Origin: Alphaproteobacteria bacterium
GTDB lineage: Bacteria; Pseudomonadota; Alphaproteobacteria; Rhodobacterales; Rhodobacteraceae
NCBI GenBank assembly: GCA_030148665.1
Contig: JASBSZ010000001.1
Location: forward strand, 87,988-151,987
Direction of reading: 5' to 3'
DNA length: 64,000 nt
The notes beneath the pieces are model-generated. The model made no database searches. It saw nothing but the letters and a program-made list of their open reading frames with translations, and was not told the origin of the DNA. Both the position numbers and the translations under genes were made by a program. This document shows positions 1 through 10,900 of the stretch, in pieces. Position 1 is the first letter of the stretch. Each line of letters opens with the position of its first letter.

Positions 1-1272
1 ATAGTGAACATGCGAGCCCGTTGAGCGACCAGAGCTTCCCATATCACCAATCCGGTCCCCGCGCGAGACCCTTTGCCCCTTTTTCACGCGAATTTTCGAA
101 AGATGGGCAAAGCGGGTTTCGAATCCCTCGGCGGTTCGGATCTTGATGACGCGCCCGTAGCCGCCGGCCCAGCCGGCAAAGGATACCACCCCGTCCGCGG
201 TGGCATAGACGGGCGTCCCAAGGGGGGCCGCCATGTCATAGCCTTCGTGCATCTTGTATTTGCCGGTAATCGGGTGCTTGCGCATGCCGAACTTGCTGGT
301 GACGCGGTATGAGCGCCGAACGGGCAGCGCAAATGGTATGCGCCGGGCGGCGATGCGCAACATGTTGAGGTTGTCCAGCTTGACGAGCAGGTCGTTGGCC
401 CGCAGGGTCATGGCATCGGGCGGCGTGCCCTTGGTGGAAACAGCCGCCGGCAGCAGCGGGCCGCCCATGCCGGTATAGCCGCGCCGGACGTCCTTGATCA
501 GCTTGTCGGTGGACAGGCCGACATTTTCGAACATCTTTCTGAGGGGCTTGATCGACACGTTCACGGCCGTTTCGAGACGAGCGAAAATCCGCTGATTGCG
601 CTCGCGCATCAGGCGGGCCTTGCGCTTGAGCTCGGCAACCCTTGCCTCCAGCTTGCGCGCCGCGATTCTGGCCTGGTCGCGTTGTCTGACGGTTTCGGCA
701 AGGGCCTGGTTGAGATAGTCCAGCGTGGTGCCGATTTCCTCGGTCTCGCCATAGCGGGTGCTCAGCTTGCCGGTGGCCGACTGGAGTTCGGCCAGCAGCT
801 CGTCCGACTGCTTTTCGGCCCGGTCGCGCTCGCGGATGGTCTTGCGCAGGGTGCGCTGGATCACCTCGATGCCGGTTTCCAGTTCCTTGCGGCGATCCTC
901 GGATGCCAGCAATGCGCTCTGCTGGGCCGAAATCTGGTCGAGCGCGACATAGAACCGCTCCTGCGCCTGCTGGGCCTCGAGCGCGCGCTGGTCGCGTTCG
1001 GCGGAAAGGGCGGTCAGCCGCGTTTCATAGTCGAGCTGCTGCAATCGCACCTGGGCGCGGTCGCTTTCGGCGCTGAGCATGCCGATCATGAAGGCCGAAG
1101 TGGCAAAGATCAGCCAGCCGAACAGGGCGACGCCGGCGATGCTCAGCCCCAGCTGGGTCAGTGGCGTGAGGCGGAAATAGCGGGTCGTGTTGTCGCTGCG
1201 CAGATAGAGGCGCTGTTCCGCGAAATGTCTTGCTGCAAGTGCGTTCAACCTGCCCTTGATCCGCGTTTTCAA
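1..1272 (-). CDS. M23 family metallopeptidase with N-terminal coiled coil (DUF5930-like), 3' end cut by window edge
   Basis: Reading leftward from a TTG at 1272, the frame opens with LKTRIKGRLNAL, then one membrane segment (about residues 44-65, rich in L/I/A/G), a long Glu/Arg/Gln-rich coiled coil (about 70-230), and an M23 domain. Visible M23 landmarks are FGMRKHPITG, HEGYDMAAPLGTPV and a terminal HVHY, so the zinc ligands (HxxxD and HxH) are intact and an active DD-endopeptidase is expected. The C-terminus lies beyond base 1. The TTG start is chosen because related Rhodobacterales proteins begin with MKTRI/MRTRI at this point; an in-frame GTG at 1326 is the alternative. The protein is likely inner-membrane anchored and acts on periplasmic peptidoglycan. 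Open reading on the plus strand across 682-1275 is a shadow of this gene. Confidence 0.85.
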   Translation of the reverse strand, partial: MKTRIKGRLNALAARHFAEQRLYLRSDNTTRYFRLTPLTQLGLSIAGVALFGWLIFATSAFMIGMLSAESDRAQVRLQQLDYETRLTALSAERDQRALEAQQAQERFYVALDQISAQQSALLASEDRRKELETGIEVIQRTLRKTIRERDRAEKQSDELLAELQSATGKLSTRYGETEEIGTTLDYLNQALAETVRQRDQARIAARKLEARVAELKRKARLMRERNQRIFARLETAVNVSIKPLRKMFENVGLSTDKLIKDVRRGYTGMGGPLLPAAVSTKGTPPDAMTLRANDLLVKLDNLNMLRIAARRIPFALPVRRSYRVTSKFGMRKHPITGKYKMHEGYDMAAPLGTPVYATADGVVSFAGWAGGYGRVIKIRTAEGFETRFAHLSKIRVKKGQRVSRGDRIGDMGSSGRSTGSHVHY

Positions 1273-1805
1273 TGAACCAACCCCTGTCTGTTCCTGCGCC
1301 CACCCCCATACGGGCGCATCGGTCACGCCACCGGCAACCCATCGACGCACATCATTGCCGTGCCGCCTTGATGTGGCCCATCCTGGCGCCTGTCGGGCAT
1401 GTCATGCCGGGCAGAGCGACGAGACCACGCGATTTCTAATAAAATGTCATCTGTTCTTCAACTCTTTTCCCCGGGACTGCGTTGAATGTTCGCGGTATGG
1501 AAACAATAAGCCGCCAAATACCTGAATTCATGCACAAACAGGGCCTGGCCATGCCGGTTTTCCCGGCCTCCGGTCCTGTCGGGCGTGTTGCCATTGGCGG
1601 GATCGCGCTCATGGGGGCGGGCGCGTCCCTTTGACTGTTTTTCCAGCTGCCATTGTTGCTATTGTGCGGAAAATCGAAGATGCGGATGCCCCGGTCTGCC
1701 CCCGATCTGTCGTTCTTGCCATCTTGCGTCGGGTTCTGCAAAGGGGCAGTGAGGGGCCGATCAGCGCGACAGGTCCCTTTAGGTCCGGGTGCGGCCAGTC
1801 ACGGA
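1273..1805. other. 533-bp divergent intergenic region, no gene recognised
   Basis: This stretch separates the leftward M23 peptidase from the rightward AsmA-like gene, so it should hold both promoters. It is less GC-rich around 1430-1530 and 1630-1670. A TTGACT hexamer lies at 1631-1636, but no well-spaced -10 partner follows it, so I do not call a promoter. The short open frames here have no recognisable protein family. Confidence 0.5.
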
Positions 1806-4800
1806 ATGACGATCTTGGAAAAACGAAGGAAATCGCGAATCGTCGGGCTGCTGTGGCGGTTCCTCGCCGCACTGGTGCTGACGGGTTTTGCGCTGGGCGT
1901 GGCGGTCGGGTTGGTCATCACCTCGGGGGTGACGGCGCCCGAGTGGCTGCGCAGTCGGATCGAAGAGCGGATAAACCAGAACCTGTCGGGCATGCGGGTC
2001 GTCATTGCGGGCATCCGACTGGCGCCGTTCGGTCCCGATCTCAACCCGTCGCTCAGCATCACCGGGGCCGAACTGCGCGACGCCGACGGGCGGCTGCGGG
2101 TGGCGCTCCCCAGCCTGACCGGCACCTTTTCGGCCCGCGCGCTGGTCGATTGCCGGCTCAGGCCGATCGCGATCCGCATGAGCGGTGCGCGCCTTTTGCT
2201 CAGGCGGGCGCCCGGCGGTCGTTTCGACATCAGCATCGGCCGGCGCGGTGAAACCGGGGCGGGCCTGCCAGAGGGCGCCCGCCCTGCAAGCGCGCCTGCG
2301 GGCAGTATGGCCCCCGAGGATGCGGGAGCTGGGGATGCGGGAGCTGGGGATGCGGGCGGGCGCGATCGCGTGACCTCGCCGGCGGCGACATTCGCGCCCG
2401 GCCCCCCTTCGGACATTCCGGCCAGCGTGTCGGGCAGCCTGCGCGACATCATCGAGCGGCTGGACCAGATCCTGGCGTGGCCTGTCCTTTCGCGGCTGGA
2501 CCAGATCCAGAGCACCGATACCGTCCTGTTTCTGGACGACCGGGTTTCCGGGCGGCGCTGGACCTTTCGCGACGGGGCCATGGAAATCAGGCGGCGCGAG
2601 GGGGGGCTTGAGGCCTCGGTCAATTTCGTTCTCGACAACAAGCGTGGCGCGATGGCCCATGCCGCCTTTACCTGGCGGCGGCTGAAAGGGCAGGGCAATT
2701 CGGAATTCTCGACCCGCTTCAGTGGTGTGCGCACGCTGGATCTGGCCGATCAGGTGGTGGCGTTCGACTGGCTGCGGGTGCTGGATGCCCCGCTGTCCGG
2801 CGCGATGACGATGGATATCGGCGCCGATGGCAGCCTCGGGCGCATGCACGGCGTGCTGGATATCGGCGCGGGGCGGGTGCGTCAGGCCGCCTCGGCCCCG
2901 GCGGTGCGCTTTCGCGGTGCCAAGGCCTATCTGTCATACGATCCCGAGGACCAGAAATTCACCTTTGACCAGGTCGTGCTGGACACCGATGCCGCCCATA
3001 TCGAGGCCGAGGGGCAGGCCTATCTGTCGGACCGCGTTGATCGTACGGTAGGCGGGCTGATCGGCCAGTTCCGTTTCCGCAAGCTGCGGCTCGACCCCGA
3101 GGGGGTGTTTGAAAAGCCCCTGGAATTCGGCAGCGGTGCGCTGGACATGCGGCTCCGGGTCAGGCCGCTTTCGGTCGATATCGGGCAGCTGGTGCTGGTG
3201 GACGGCGATTCGCGCTATGTGATGCGCGGGCGTCTGTCGGCGGGCGCGCGCGGCTGGACCACCGCCCTGGACCTGTCGATTGCCGATGTGCCCGTCGCCC
3301 GGCTCAAGGAATTCTGGCCGCTGATATACAAGCCCAAGACACGCGCATGGATGGCCGACAACATTCTGGGCGGGCATCTGAACCGGGTCAACGCGGCCCT
3401 GCGCGCCCGCCCCGGCGAGGCGCCCGAGATTTCGGTCGGCTTCGATTTTCACGATCTCGCGCTGCGCTATCTGAAAAGGCAGCCACCCATCGAACAGGGC
3501 AAGGGTTTTGGCAGCTGGAACCGAAACCGCCTGCAACTGACCCTGCAGGAGGGCGTCGTGAACGCTCCCGAAGGGGGGCAGGTCAACCTGGCCGGCAGCC
3601 GGTTCACCATTCCCGACACCCGCATCAAGGGCGCGCCCGCCGAACTGGAACTGCGCAGCCGCGCCACCATCCGGGCGATGCTGTCGGTGCTGGATCTGGA
3701 ACCCTTCCGCTATCTGTCCAAGGCGGGTCTGGGCACCGATCTCGCCGAGGGCCTGGCATCGGTTGAGGGGCGCCTGGGCTTTCCGCTGGTCGAAAAGCTG
3801 GATCCCCGCGCGGTGCGCCTGTCGATCGACGGAGTCCTGACCAGGCTGCGCTCGGACAAGCTGGTCAAGGGGAAGGTGTTGACATCGGATCGGCTCGATC
3901 TGACGGTGGACAACAGCGGGATGACGATTGCCGGGCGGGCGCGCCTTGGGCGCCTGCCCGTATCGGGCGCGTGGCGCCAGGATTTAGGCCCCCAGGGCAA
4001 GGGCCACAGCAAGGTCACGGGACGAATCGAACTGTCGCGCGCCTTTCTGCGCGAATTCGGCATCAGGCTGCCCGCCGATACGGTTTCGGGCAAGGGCAGC
4101 GGTGATTTCGTCATCCATCTGGACAAGGGCAAGGCGCCGCAATTCACCCTGACCAGCGATCTGCGCGGTCTTGCGCTGCGGCTGGATGCGGTTGGCTGGC
4201 GCAAGGCGGCGGATGTCGCCGGCAAGCTGGATGTCCGGGGGAGTTTCGGCACGCCGCCCCGGATTCCGTTTCTGCATCTGACGGCACCGGGCCTCGTCGC
4301 CGAAGGCGAGGTTAGGCTGGGACGCAAGGGGCAGCTGGAGGTTGCCCGTTTCGGCCGCGTCGATGTGGGCGGCTGGCTGAAGGCGCCAGTCGAGATCCGC
4401 CCCGGCCCCGGCGGGACGATGACCTTCAACCTGGATGGCGGCATGCTGGATCTGCGTCACAACCGCTTTGGCGACATTGCCGCGCGCCCCGGCATGGGCA
4501 ATGCAATCAACGTCAATCTCGACCGTCTGGTTGTCAGCCGGGGTATCTCGCTGACCGGGCTGAGCGGCCAGTTCAATACCAGCGGGGGGCTGACCGGCTC
4601 GTTCACCGGGGCGATCAACGGCAAGGCCCGGATCATCGGCACCGTGGCGCCCCTCAAGGGGGGCACGGCCGTGCGCTTTGCCTCGACCGATGCGGGGGCG
4701 GCATTGCGCGCGGCCGGGGTGTTTTCCAACGCCTATGGCGGGCGGCTCGAGATGCTGCTGAAACCGGCCGATGCGCCGGGGCAGTATCGCGGCAGCATGT

Positions 4801-5324
4801 CGATCCGCAAGACGAGGGTGCGCGAGGCATCGGGTCTGGCGCAGATCCTGTCGGCCATCAGCGTGGTCGGCCTGCTGGAACAGCTGGACGGCGAGGGGAT
4901 ATTGTTCAACGACATCGAGGCGGAATTCCTGTTGGGCCAGACCGGGGTCAAGCTGTATCGCTCCAGCGCGGTCGGCGCCTCGCTGGGCCTGACCATGCGG
5001 GGGGTCTACGATTTCGCCAGCCAGAGCCTGGACATGCGCGGCGTCATCACGCCGATCTACATGCTCAACGGCCTGCTCGAACAGAGCAAGCTGTTCGGCA
5101 AGCTGTTCGGCGGGCAGAAGGGCGAGGGTCTGTTCGGCTTCAACTATACCATGCGGGGGCCGGTCGATTCGCCCAAGGTCGGCGTGAACCCCCTGTCGAT
5201 CCTGACGCCGGGGCTGTTTCGCGATATTTTCCGCCAGCCGATTCCGGGCATGAAGGCCCCGCGTCAGGGCGACCGGAACAGCGGCGCCCCCCCGGGAGCC
5301 GGTGGTACCGGCCCCAGCCGATGA
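1806..5324 (+). CDS. AsmA-like / DUF3971 (YhdP-type) large envelope protein
   Basis: The 1172-residue protein has an N-terminal signal anchor (about residues 14-42), then a very long, weakly repetitive beta-rich region typical of the AsmA/YhdP/TamB superfamily (a lipid-transfer beta-groove spanning the periplasm), and an AsmA-type C-terminal region around 950-1130. Family members are implicated in phospholipid movement to the outer membrane; that role is inferred, not seen. The ATG at 1806 is chosen because it directly precedes the anchor (MTILEKRRKSR). A TTG 51 codons upstream keeps the frame open but adds a low-quality leader. An Ala/Gly/Asp-rich linker near residues 155-195 is partly encoded by a 15-bp tandem repeat. 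The stop codon lies inside the first unit of a 14-bp tandem array that runs up to queA. Confidence 0.82.
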   Translation: MTILEKRRKSRIVGLLWRFLAALVLTGFALGVAVGLVITSGVTAPEWLRSRIEERINQNLSGMRVVIAGIRLAPFGPDLNPSLSITGAELRDADGRLRVALPSLTGTFSARALVDCRLRPIAIRMSGARLLLRRAPGGRFDISIGRRGETGAGLPEGARPASAPAGSMAPEDAGAGDAGAGDAGGRDRVTSPAATFAPGPPSDIPASVSGSLRDIIERLDQILAWPVLSRLDQIQSTDTVLFLDDRVSGRRWTFRDGAMEIRRREGGLEASVNFVLDNKRGAMAHAAFTWRRLKGQGNSEFSTRFSGVRTLDLADQVVAFDWLRVLDAPLSGAMTMDIGADGSLGRMHGVLDIGAGRVRQAASAPAVRFRGAKAYLSYDPEDQKFTFDQVVLDTDAAHIEAEGQAYLSDRVDRTVGGLIGQFRFRKLRLDPEGVFEKPLEFGSGALDMRLRVRPLSVDIGQLVLVDGDSRYVMRGRLSAGARGWTTALDLSIADVPVARLKEFWPLIYKPKTRAWMADNILGGHLNRVNAALRARPGEAPEISVGFDFHDLALRYLKRQPPIEQGKGFGSWNRNRLQLTLQEGVVNAPEGGQVNLAGSRFTIPDTRIKGAPAELELRSRATIRAMLSVLDLEPFRYLSKAGLGTDLAEGLASVEGRLGFPLVEKLDPRAVRLSIDGVLTRLRSDKLVKGKVLTSDRLDLTVDNSGMTIAGRARLGRLPVSGAWRQDLGPQGKGHSKVTGRIELSRAFLREFGIRLPADTVSGKGSGDFVIHLDKGKAPQFTLTSDLRGLALRLDAVGWRKAADVAGKLDVRGSFGTPPRIPFLHLTAPGLVAEGEVRLGRKGQLEVARFGRVDVGGWLKAPVEIRPGPGGTMTFNLDGGMLDLRHNRFGDIAARPGMGNAINVNLDRLVVSRGISLTGLSGQFNTSGGLTGSFTGAINGKARIIGTVAPLKGGTAVRFASTDAGAALRAAGVFSNAYGGRLEMLLKPADAPGQYRGSMSIRKTRVREASGLAQILSAISVVGLLEQLDGEGILFNDIEAEFLLGQTGVKLYRSSAVGASLGLTMRGVYDFASQSLDMRGVITPIYMLNGLLEQSKLFGKLFGGQKGEGLFGFNYTMRGPVDSPKVGVNPLSILTPGLFRDIFRQPIPGMKAPRQGDRNSGAPPGAGGTGPSR
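2318..2356 (+). repeat. 15-bp tandem repeat inside the AsmA-like gene
   Basis: The unit GGATGCGGGAGCTGG occurs twice exactly (2318-2332, 2333-2347), followed by a partial third copy (2348-2356). The length is a multiple of three, so it encodes an in-frame DAGAG-type linker repeat that can expand or contract without a frameshift. Confidence 0.9.
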
Positions 5325-5405
5325 AACCCAGCCGATGACAGCGATGAAACCCAGCCGATGAAACCCAGCCGATGCAACCCAGCCGATGAAACCCAACCGA
5401 TGACA
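5313..5405 (+). repeat. 14-bp tandem array spanning the AsmA-like stop codon and the queA leader
   Basis: Six units of CCCAGCCGATGAAA (some with ATGACA, ATGCAA or CCCAACC variants) lie at 5313-5326, 5327-5340, 5350-5363, 5364-5377, 5378-5391 and 5392-5405, with a 9-bp remnant after the second. The TGA of the upstream gene is inside unit 1. Because the unit is not a multiple of three, changes in copy number would mostly alter untranslated spacing. Each unit carries ATGA, like the queA start (ATGAAA), but only the queA ATG opens a long frame. Confidence 0.92.
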
Positions 5406-5431
5406 GCGGAGCATGCGAAGGTGGCCCAGGA

Positions 5432-6487
5432 ATGAAACTGTCGGATTTCGATTTCGACCTGCCGGAAGATCTGATCGCCACGCGGCCCGCCCGCCCGCGC
5501 ACGGCGGCACGCCTGCTGCATGCGCGCGGCGACAGGATCGAGGATCTGCATGTCGCAGATCTGCCCCGCCTGCTGCGCCCCGGCGACCGGCTGGTGCTGA
5601 ACGATACCCGCGTGATCCCGGCACGCCTTGCCGGGCAGCGGATTCGCCATTCCGATCAGGGCGAAACCCGTGCTTCGGTCGAGGTGACCTTGCTGAGCCC
5701 GCTCGATGGCGGCGCCTGGCGGGCGCTGGCCAGGCCCGCGCGGCGCCTGCGGGTGGGCGAAGAGATCGTGTTTTCCGCCGGGCTGCGCGCGCGTGTCGCC
5801 GACAAGCCGGCGGGCGAGGTCACGCTTGCCTTCAACCTGACCGGCAAGGATTTCGACACAGCGCTGGAACGGGCCGGCATGATGCCCCTGCCGCCCTATA
5901 TCGCCGCCCTGCGCCCGGTGGATGCGCGCGACCGCGAAGATTACCAGACGGTCTTTGCCCGCCGCCGCGGCGCGGTCGCGGCGCCCACGGCGTCGCTCCA
6001 TTTCGACGACGCATTGCTGGCGGCATTGGCCGCGCGCGGCGTGGATTTCAGCCATGTGACGCTGCATGTGGGGGCGGGCACCTTTCTGCCGGTCAAGGTG
6101 GACGACGTCTCGCAACACCGGATGCACAGCGAATGGGGCGAGGTTTCGCCGCAGGCGGCGGATCAGATCAACGCGACCCGCGCGGCGGGCGGGCGCATCA
6201 TTCCCGTTGGCACAACGGCGTTGCGGCTGATCGAGTCGGCCGCCGACGAGGGCGGGCAGATGCACCCGTTCAGGGGTGAAACCGACATTTTCATCAAGCC
6301 GGGCTATCGTTTTAGGGTGACGGATGGGCTGATGACCAATTTCCACCTGCCGAAATCGACGCTGTTGATGCTGGTCTCAGCCCTGATGGGGCGCGAACGC
6401 ATCCGGCGCATCTATGACCACGCTATCGCCAACCGCTATCGCTTTTTCAGCTATGGCGACAGTTCGCTGTTGCTGCCCGGCGAATAA
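5432..6487 (+). CDS. queA: S-adenosylmethionine:tRNA ribosyltransferase-isomerase
   Basis: The 351-residue protein matches QueA in length and start ([20 protein letters not shown]), with the family's [11 protein letters not shown] and [12 protein letters not shown] stretches and a C-terminal [17 protein letters not shown]. QueA transfers the ribosyl part of AdoMet to preQ1 at the tRNA wobble position, making epoxyqueuosine in the cytoplasm. It lies about 107 bp after the AsmA-like gene, separated by the 14-bp tandem array. It converges with the hydrolase-OsmC gene, only 6 bp away. The usual partner tgt is not in the window. Confidence 0.97.
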   Translation: MKLSDFDFDLPEDLIATRPARPRTAARLLHARGDRIEDLHVADLPRLLRPGDRLVLNDTRVIPARLAGQRIRHSDQGETRASVEVTLLSPLDGGAWRALARPARRLRVGEEIVFSAGLRARVADKPAGEVTLAFNLTGKDFDTALERAGMMPLPPYIAALRPVDARDREDYQTVFARRRGAVAAPTASLHFDDALLAALAARGVDFSHVTLHVGAGTFLPVKVDDVSQHRMHSEWGEVSPQAADQINATRAAGGRIIPVGTTALRLIESAADEGGQMHPFRGETDIFIKPGYRFRVTDGLMTNFHLPKSTLLMLVSALMGRERIRRIYDHAIANRYRFFSYGDSSLLLPGE

Positions 6488-6493
6488 GCCCGA

Positions 6494-7711
6494 TCACTCA
6501 AGCCGGGTTTCGACCCTGATTTCGGAATGCAGCGTGCGGTGAACCGGGCAGCGGTCGGCGATTTCCAGCAGGCGCTGGCGCTGGGCGTCGTCCAGCGGCC
6601 CGCGCAGGCGGATCACCCGGCGGAACAGGTCGATCTTGTTGCGGCTGCCATCGCAGGTCTCGCAATCCTGGGCGTGGACCTTGTCGTGGGTCACATCCAC
6701 CTCGACATGTTCCAGCGGCCATTTCTTGCGCCGGGCATACATGCGGATGGTCATCGAGGTGCACGATCCCAGCCCCGCCGACAGGAACTGATAGGGCGAC
6801 AGGCCCTGATCGGTGCCGCCATAGGCAACCGGCTCGTCTGCCAGAACATGGTGGCGCGGGCCGACATTGACATCCTGCAGGAAACCCTCGGGATCGGCCT
6901 CGCGCACGCGGACCACGCCTTCGGGCGCGCCGGGCGGCGGCACGGGGTTGCGCAACTCAAGATAGCGCTGCGCCCAGGTCGAGATGACATCGGCCACATA
7001 TTCGGCATCTTCGGGGCGGGATATCAGGTGATCGGCGCCATCGAGGGTGACGAAACTCTTGGGATGATGCGCGGCCTTGAATATCTCGGCGGCGTTTTCG
7101 ATGCCGACCACCATGTCCCGCGGGGCATGCATCACCAGAAGCGCCGCCTTCATCCGGCCCAGCGCCGGGCCAAGGCGGGCCTTGTCAACGTCGTCGAGAA
7201 ATCCGCGCGTGATGGTAAAGCTGCGCCCGCCCAGCGTGACCTGGGCCTGGCCCCTTTCGCGGATTTCCTCGATCGCGGGGCCGAAATTGTGAATCACATG
7301 GGCCGGATCAAAAGGCGCGCCGATGGTTGCCACCGCCCTGACCGAGTCGATATCGGGCGCCGCCCGCAGCACCGCCGCGCCGCCCAGGGAATGGCCGATC
7401 AGCAGCGCCGGCGCCTGTCCGCGCCCCTTCAGCCAGGCCGCCGCAGCCAGCAGATCGGCGACATTGCCCGAAAAGCCCGCATTGGCGAATTCGCCCTCGG
7501 AATGGCCCAGCCCGGTGAAATCGAACCGAAATACCGCGATCCCCATGCGCGCAAGCCGTTGCGAGATGCGCCGTGCCGCGGCGATGTCCTTGGAGCAGGT
7601 AAAGCAGTGGGCGAACATCGCCGTGGCCAATGTCGGCCCCTCGGGCTGGTCGAGCCGCGCGGCCAGCATGTGTCCGCCGTGACCCGGAAAGGTGATCCTC
7701 TTTTCGTCCAT
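6494..7711 (-). CDS. Alpha/beta hydrolase fused to an OsmC-like domain
   Basis: The 405-residue product has two domains. Residues about 1-255 are a serine hydrolase with nucleophile elbow GHSLGG (Ser108) and a late GADH histidine. Residues about 270-405 are an OsmC/Ohr-like domain carrying [14 protein letters not shown] and a second cysteine in CPVHRTL, the pair used for thiol-dependent peroxide reduction. The ATG at 7711 ([13 protein letters not shown]) is chosen because the hydrolase fold starts there; the open frame continues upstream only as low-quality sequence. Such fusions are known in proteobacteria, with a proposed role in hydroperoxide or acyl-ester detoxification. The substrate cannot be read from the sequence. 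Confidence 0.88.
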   Translation of the reverse strand: MDEKRITFPGHGGHMLAARLDQPEGPTLATAMFAHCFTCSKDIAAARRISQRLARMGIAVFRFDFTGLGHSEGEFANAGFSGNVADLLAAAAWLKGRGQAPALLIGHSLGGAAVLRAAPDIDSVRAVATIGAPFDPAHVIHNFGPAIEEIRERGQAQVTLGGRSFTITRGFLDDVDKARLGPALGRMKAALLVMHAPRDMVVGIENAAEIFKAAHHPKSFVTLDGADHLISRPEDAEYVADVISTWAQRYLELRNPVPPPGAPEGVVRVREADPEGFLQDVNVGPRHHVLADEPVAYGGTDQGLSPYQFLSAGLGSCTSMTIRMYARRKKWPLEHVEVDVTHDKVHAQDCETCDGSRNKIDLFRRVIRLRGPLDDAQRQRLLEIADRCPVHRTLHSEIRVETRLE

Positions 7712-7914
7712 GGTGCCGTTCCCCTGCCAGGCAGATTTTCGGGGATGTCTCGTGCGGTCCTCCCCTTGATACAGACAATGGGGCCGGCCGGCGCGATGCG
7801 CAAGGGGCCGGGCGATCACCTGACGGCCTGGTGAGATGCCGTGAAATGCCCCTTGCCGAGTTGGCGGGTCAGCCGGTGGACAGGCGGCGCGGCCGGTGCC
7901 GGGGACAGCCGGTT

Positions 7915-10900
7915 TCAGGCCGCGCGCGGCGGGGCGTGTCGGGCAAGGCGTTCCTCGACCCTTGCGCGCACCTCTTGCGCGGCAGACGCGCGCACCGGTC
8001 CAAAGCCGCGGATATCCAGCGGAGCGGCCAGCAGTTCGGCCCACAGGGCGGTGTCCATGCCGTCACCCGCCTGCGCGACGCAGCGTGCGACAAGATCGTC
8101 ATACCAGCCCAGCAGGGCCCGGTCCTCGCGGCGGTCCTTCTGGAAACGGAACGGATCGAACGGCGTTTCCCGCAGCCACCGCATGCGCGCCATCAGCCCC
8201 AGCACCGGGCGCAGCCAGGGGCCAAAGCGCCGTTTCCGTGGCCGCCCCCTGGCATCCCGCCCCTGCATGGGCAGGAATTCGGGCGCGAGGTGGTAGTTCA
8301 CCCTGAAACCGGGTTCGAATTCGCGCGCAAGGCGGGCCTCGAAGCCGGGCTCGCTCAGCAGCCGCGCGACCTCGTACTCGTCCTTTGTGGCCATCAGATG
8401 GAACAGGGCGCGGGCGTGGATGCGGGCCAGCATGTCACTGCCGCCTTTCGCGCGGAAATCGGCCACCTTGCGCCTGAAACGCGCTGCCGCATGGGTGCCG
8501 TGGCCGGCCTCGAGATGGTCGGACAGGCGGGCCAGCAGATGGTCGAAGTCATCATTGTCGCCGGCATTTCCGTCGCTGTCCCGCCCGTTCGCGGTGGCGT
8601 TCAGGCGCTCGGGCGCTGCGGCCAGGATGCGGCCCAGCGACAGGGCCGCCTGATTGCGCTCGACAGCGACGCCGTTCAGTTCGATCGCCCGGCGCAGCGC
8701 GGCCTCGGAAACCGGCACCAACCCCTTTTGCCAGGCTAAGCCCAGCATGATGACATTGGAAAATACCGCGTCTCCCAGCCAGGTCTCGGCATGGCGGTTG
8801 GCATTGATCGCCGACAGGTTGCCGTCCCCGACCAGACGCATGATCGCGCGCCTGCGGGCGTCCACATGCAGGCTGGCATCGCGGTTCAGCACGATCTCGC
8901 CGGTCGGCATTTCGGCGGTGTTCAACACGCTTCGGGTGCCGGCATGCAGCAGCGGTGTTGCCTTGGGCGAGGCCGAGACCACGGCATCGCAACCGATCAG
9001 CGCATCGGCCGAAGTTTGGTCGATCCGCGGCTGGTTCAGCAGCTCGGGCCGGTCGGCCAGGCGCACATAGCTGAGGACCGGGCCGAATTTCTGGGCAAAT
9101 CCGGTGAAATCCAGCACCGAGCTGCCCTTGCCTTCCAGATGGGCGGCCATGGTGATCAGCGCGCCCACGGTGACGACGCCGGTGCCGCCCACGCCGGTCA
9201 CCAGCAGGTCGAACGGGTGGTCAAGTGCCGGCAGTTCGGGCGCCTTGATGCCCTTGAGCAGGGTGGCGAGGTCAGGCAGTTCGGCGCTGGCCTTGCGGCG
9301 CTCGCCCTCGACCGTGACCATGGCTGGGCAGAACCCGTCGAGACAGGTGAAATCCTTGTTGCAGCTTGACTGGTTGATGCGCCGCTTGCGCCCCAGCGGG
9401 GTATCGACGGGTTCCACACTCAGACAGTTCGAGGCGACCGAGCAATCGCCGCAGCCGTCGCAGACCGCCTCGTTGATGATGACATGGCGCTTGATGTCGG
9501 CCATCAGGCCGCACTTGCGACGACGGCGTTTCTCGGCAGCGCAGGTCTGCACATAGATCAGGACCGACACCCCCTTTACCTGCCGCAATTCCCGTTGGAG
9601 GGGGTCGAGATCGCGGCGGTGGTGAAAGGTGGTGTCGGCGGGGAAATCGCGCGGATGAAAGGTTTCCGGCATGTCCGAGACGACGGCGATGCGCCGCACC
9701 CCTTCGGCGCGCGAGGCATGCGCGATCGCCTGCACGCTGACGGGGCCGTCAACCGGCTGGCCGCCGGTCATGGCGACGGCGTCGTTGTAGAGGATCTTGA
9801 AGGTGATGTTGGCACCGGCCGCAACCGCCTGCCGCACCGCCATCGAGCCCGAGTGATACCAGGTGCCTTCGCCGAGGTTCTGAAAGACGTGTTCCTCGTC
9901 GGTGAACTTGCAGGCGCCCACCCAGTTGACGCCCTCGCCGCCCATCTGCGTCAGCGTGCCGGTGTTGCGGTTCATCCAGCTGGCCATGACGTGGCAGCCG
10001 ATGCCCGCCTGCGCGCGCGAGCCTTCGGGTACGCGGGTCGAGGTGTTGTGCGGGCAGCCCGAGCAGAAATAGGGCGTGCGCTGGGCGCCGGGCAGGTTCA
10101 GCGGTGGCAGCGGCGCCGGGCTGAGCGCACGGGCGCGCGCGGCAAAGCCCTCGCCGGGGAACAGCAGGTCAAGGCGGGCGGCCACGATGGGGGCCAGCAG
10201 GCGGGGGGAAAGTTCGCCCGTCCAGGGCACCAGGCGCTGGCCGTTTTCATCGCGCTTGCCGACCATGCGGGCGGGCTTGTCGCCGGGCCAGTCATAGAAA
10301 TATTCCTTGAGCTGGCTTTCGATGATGCCGCGCTTTTCCTCGATCACCAGCACCTCTTGCTTGCCGCGCACGAAATCCAGTGCCGCGCGGCGGGCCAGCG
10401 GCCAGACCATGCCGACCTTGTAGATGTCGATGCCCAGACGCCGGCAGGTGGCCTCGTCCACGCCCAGGAGGCGCAGCGCCTCCATCAGGTCGAGATGGGC
10501 CTTGCCGGTGGTGATGATGCCGAAACGGGCGTCGGCGATCTCGTGAATGTGGCGGTCGATGGGGTTGGCCTCGGCAAAGGCGAATATCGCGTGTTTCTTG
10601 GCCTCGAGCCGTTCTTCGATCTGCGGCCCCGGCAGGTCGGGCCAGCGGTAGTGCAGGCCGTCAGCGGGCGGGGTGAAATCGGGGCGCGCAAAATTGCGGT
10701 CGGCCCGCAGGGTGACCGAGGCGGCGGATTCGACGATCTCGGAAATCGCCTTGAAACCCACCCAGGCGCCCGAAAAGCGTGACAACGCATAGCCATATTC
10801 GCCGAATTCCAGATATTCGGCCACATTGGCCGGGTGCAGCACCGGCATGAACCAGCTGAGCAGCGCCGCATCCGACTGGTGCGACATCGACGACGAGACA

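Noticed and set aside
682..1275. A 197-residue plus-strand open frame
   Set aside because: It is antisense to the M23 peptidase, whose motifs are clear on the minus strand.
1631..1665. A promoter with TTGACT and TATTGT
   Set aside because: The spacing is 23 bp, too long for a standard sigma-70 promoter.
5313..5405. CRISPR array
   Set aside because: The units are 14 bp in direct tandem with no unique spacers and no cas genes nearby.
3984..5624. A 546-residue minus-strand open frame opposite the AsmA-like gene and queA
   Set aside because: It crosses the 14-bp tandem array and both real genes, and lacks any recognisable domain.
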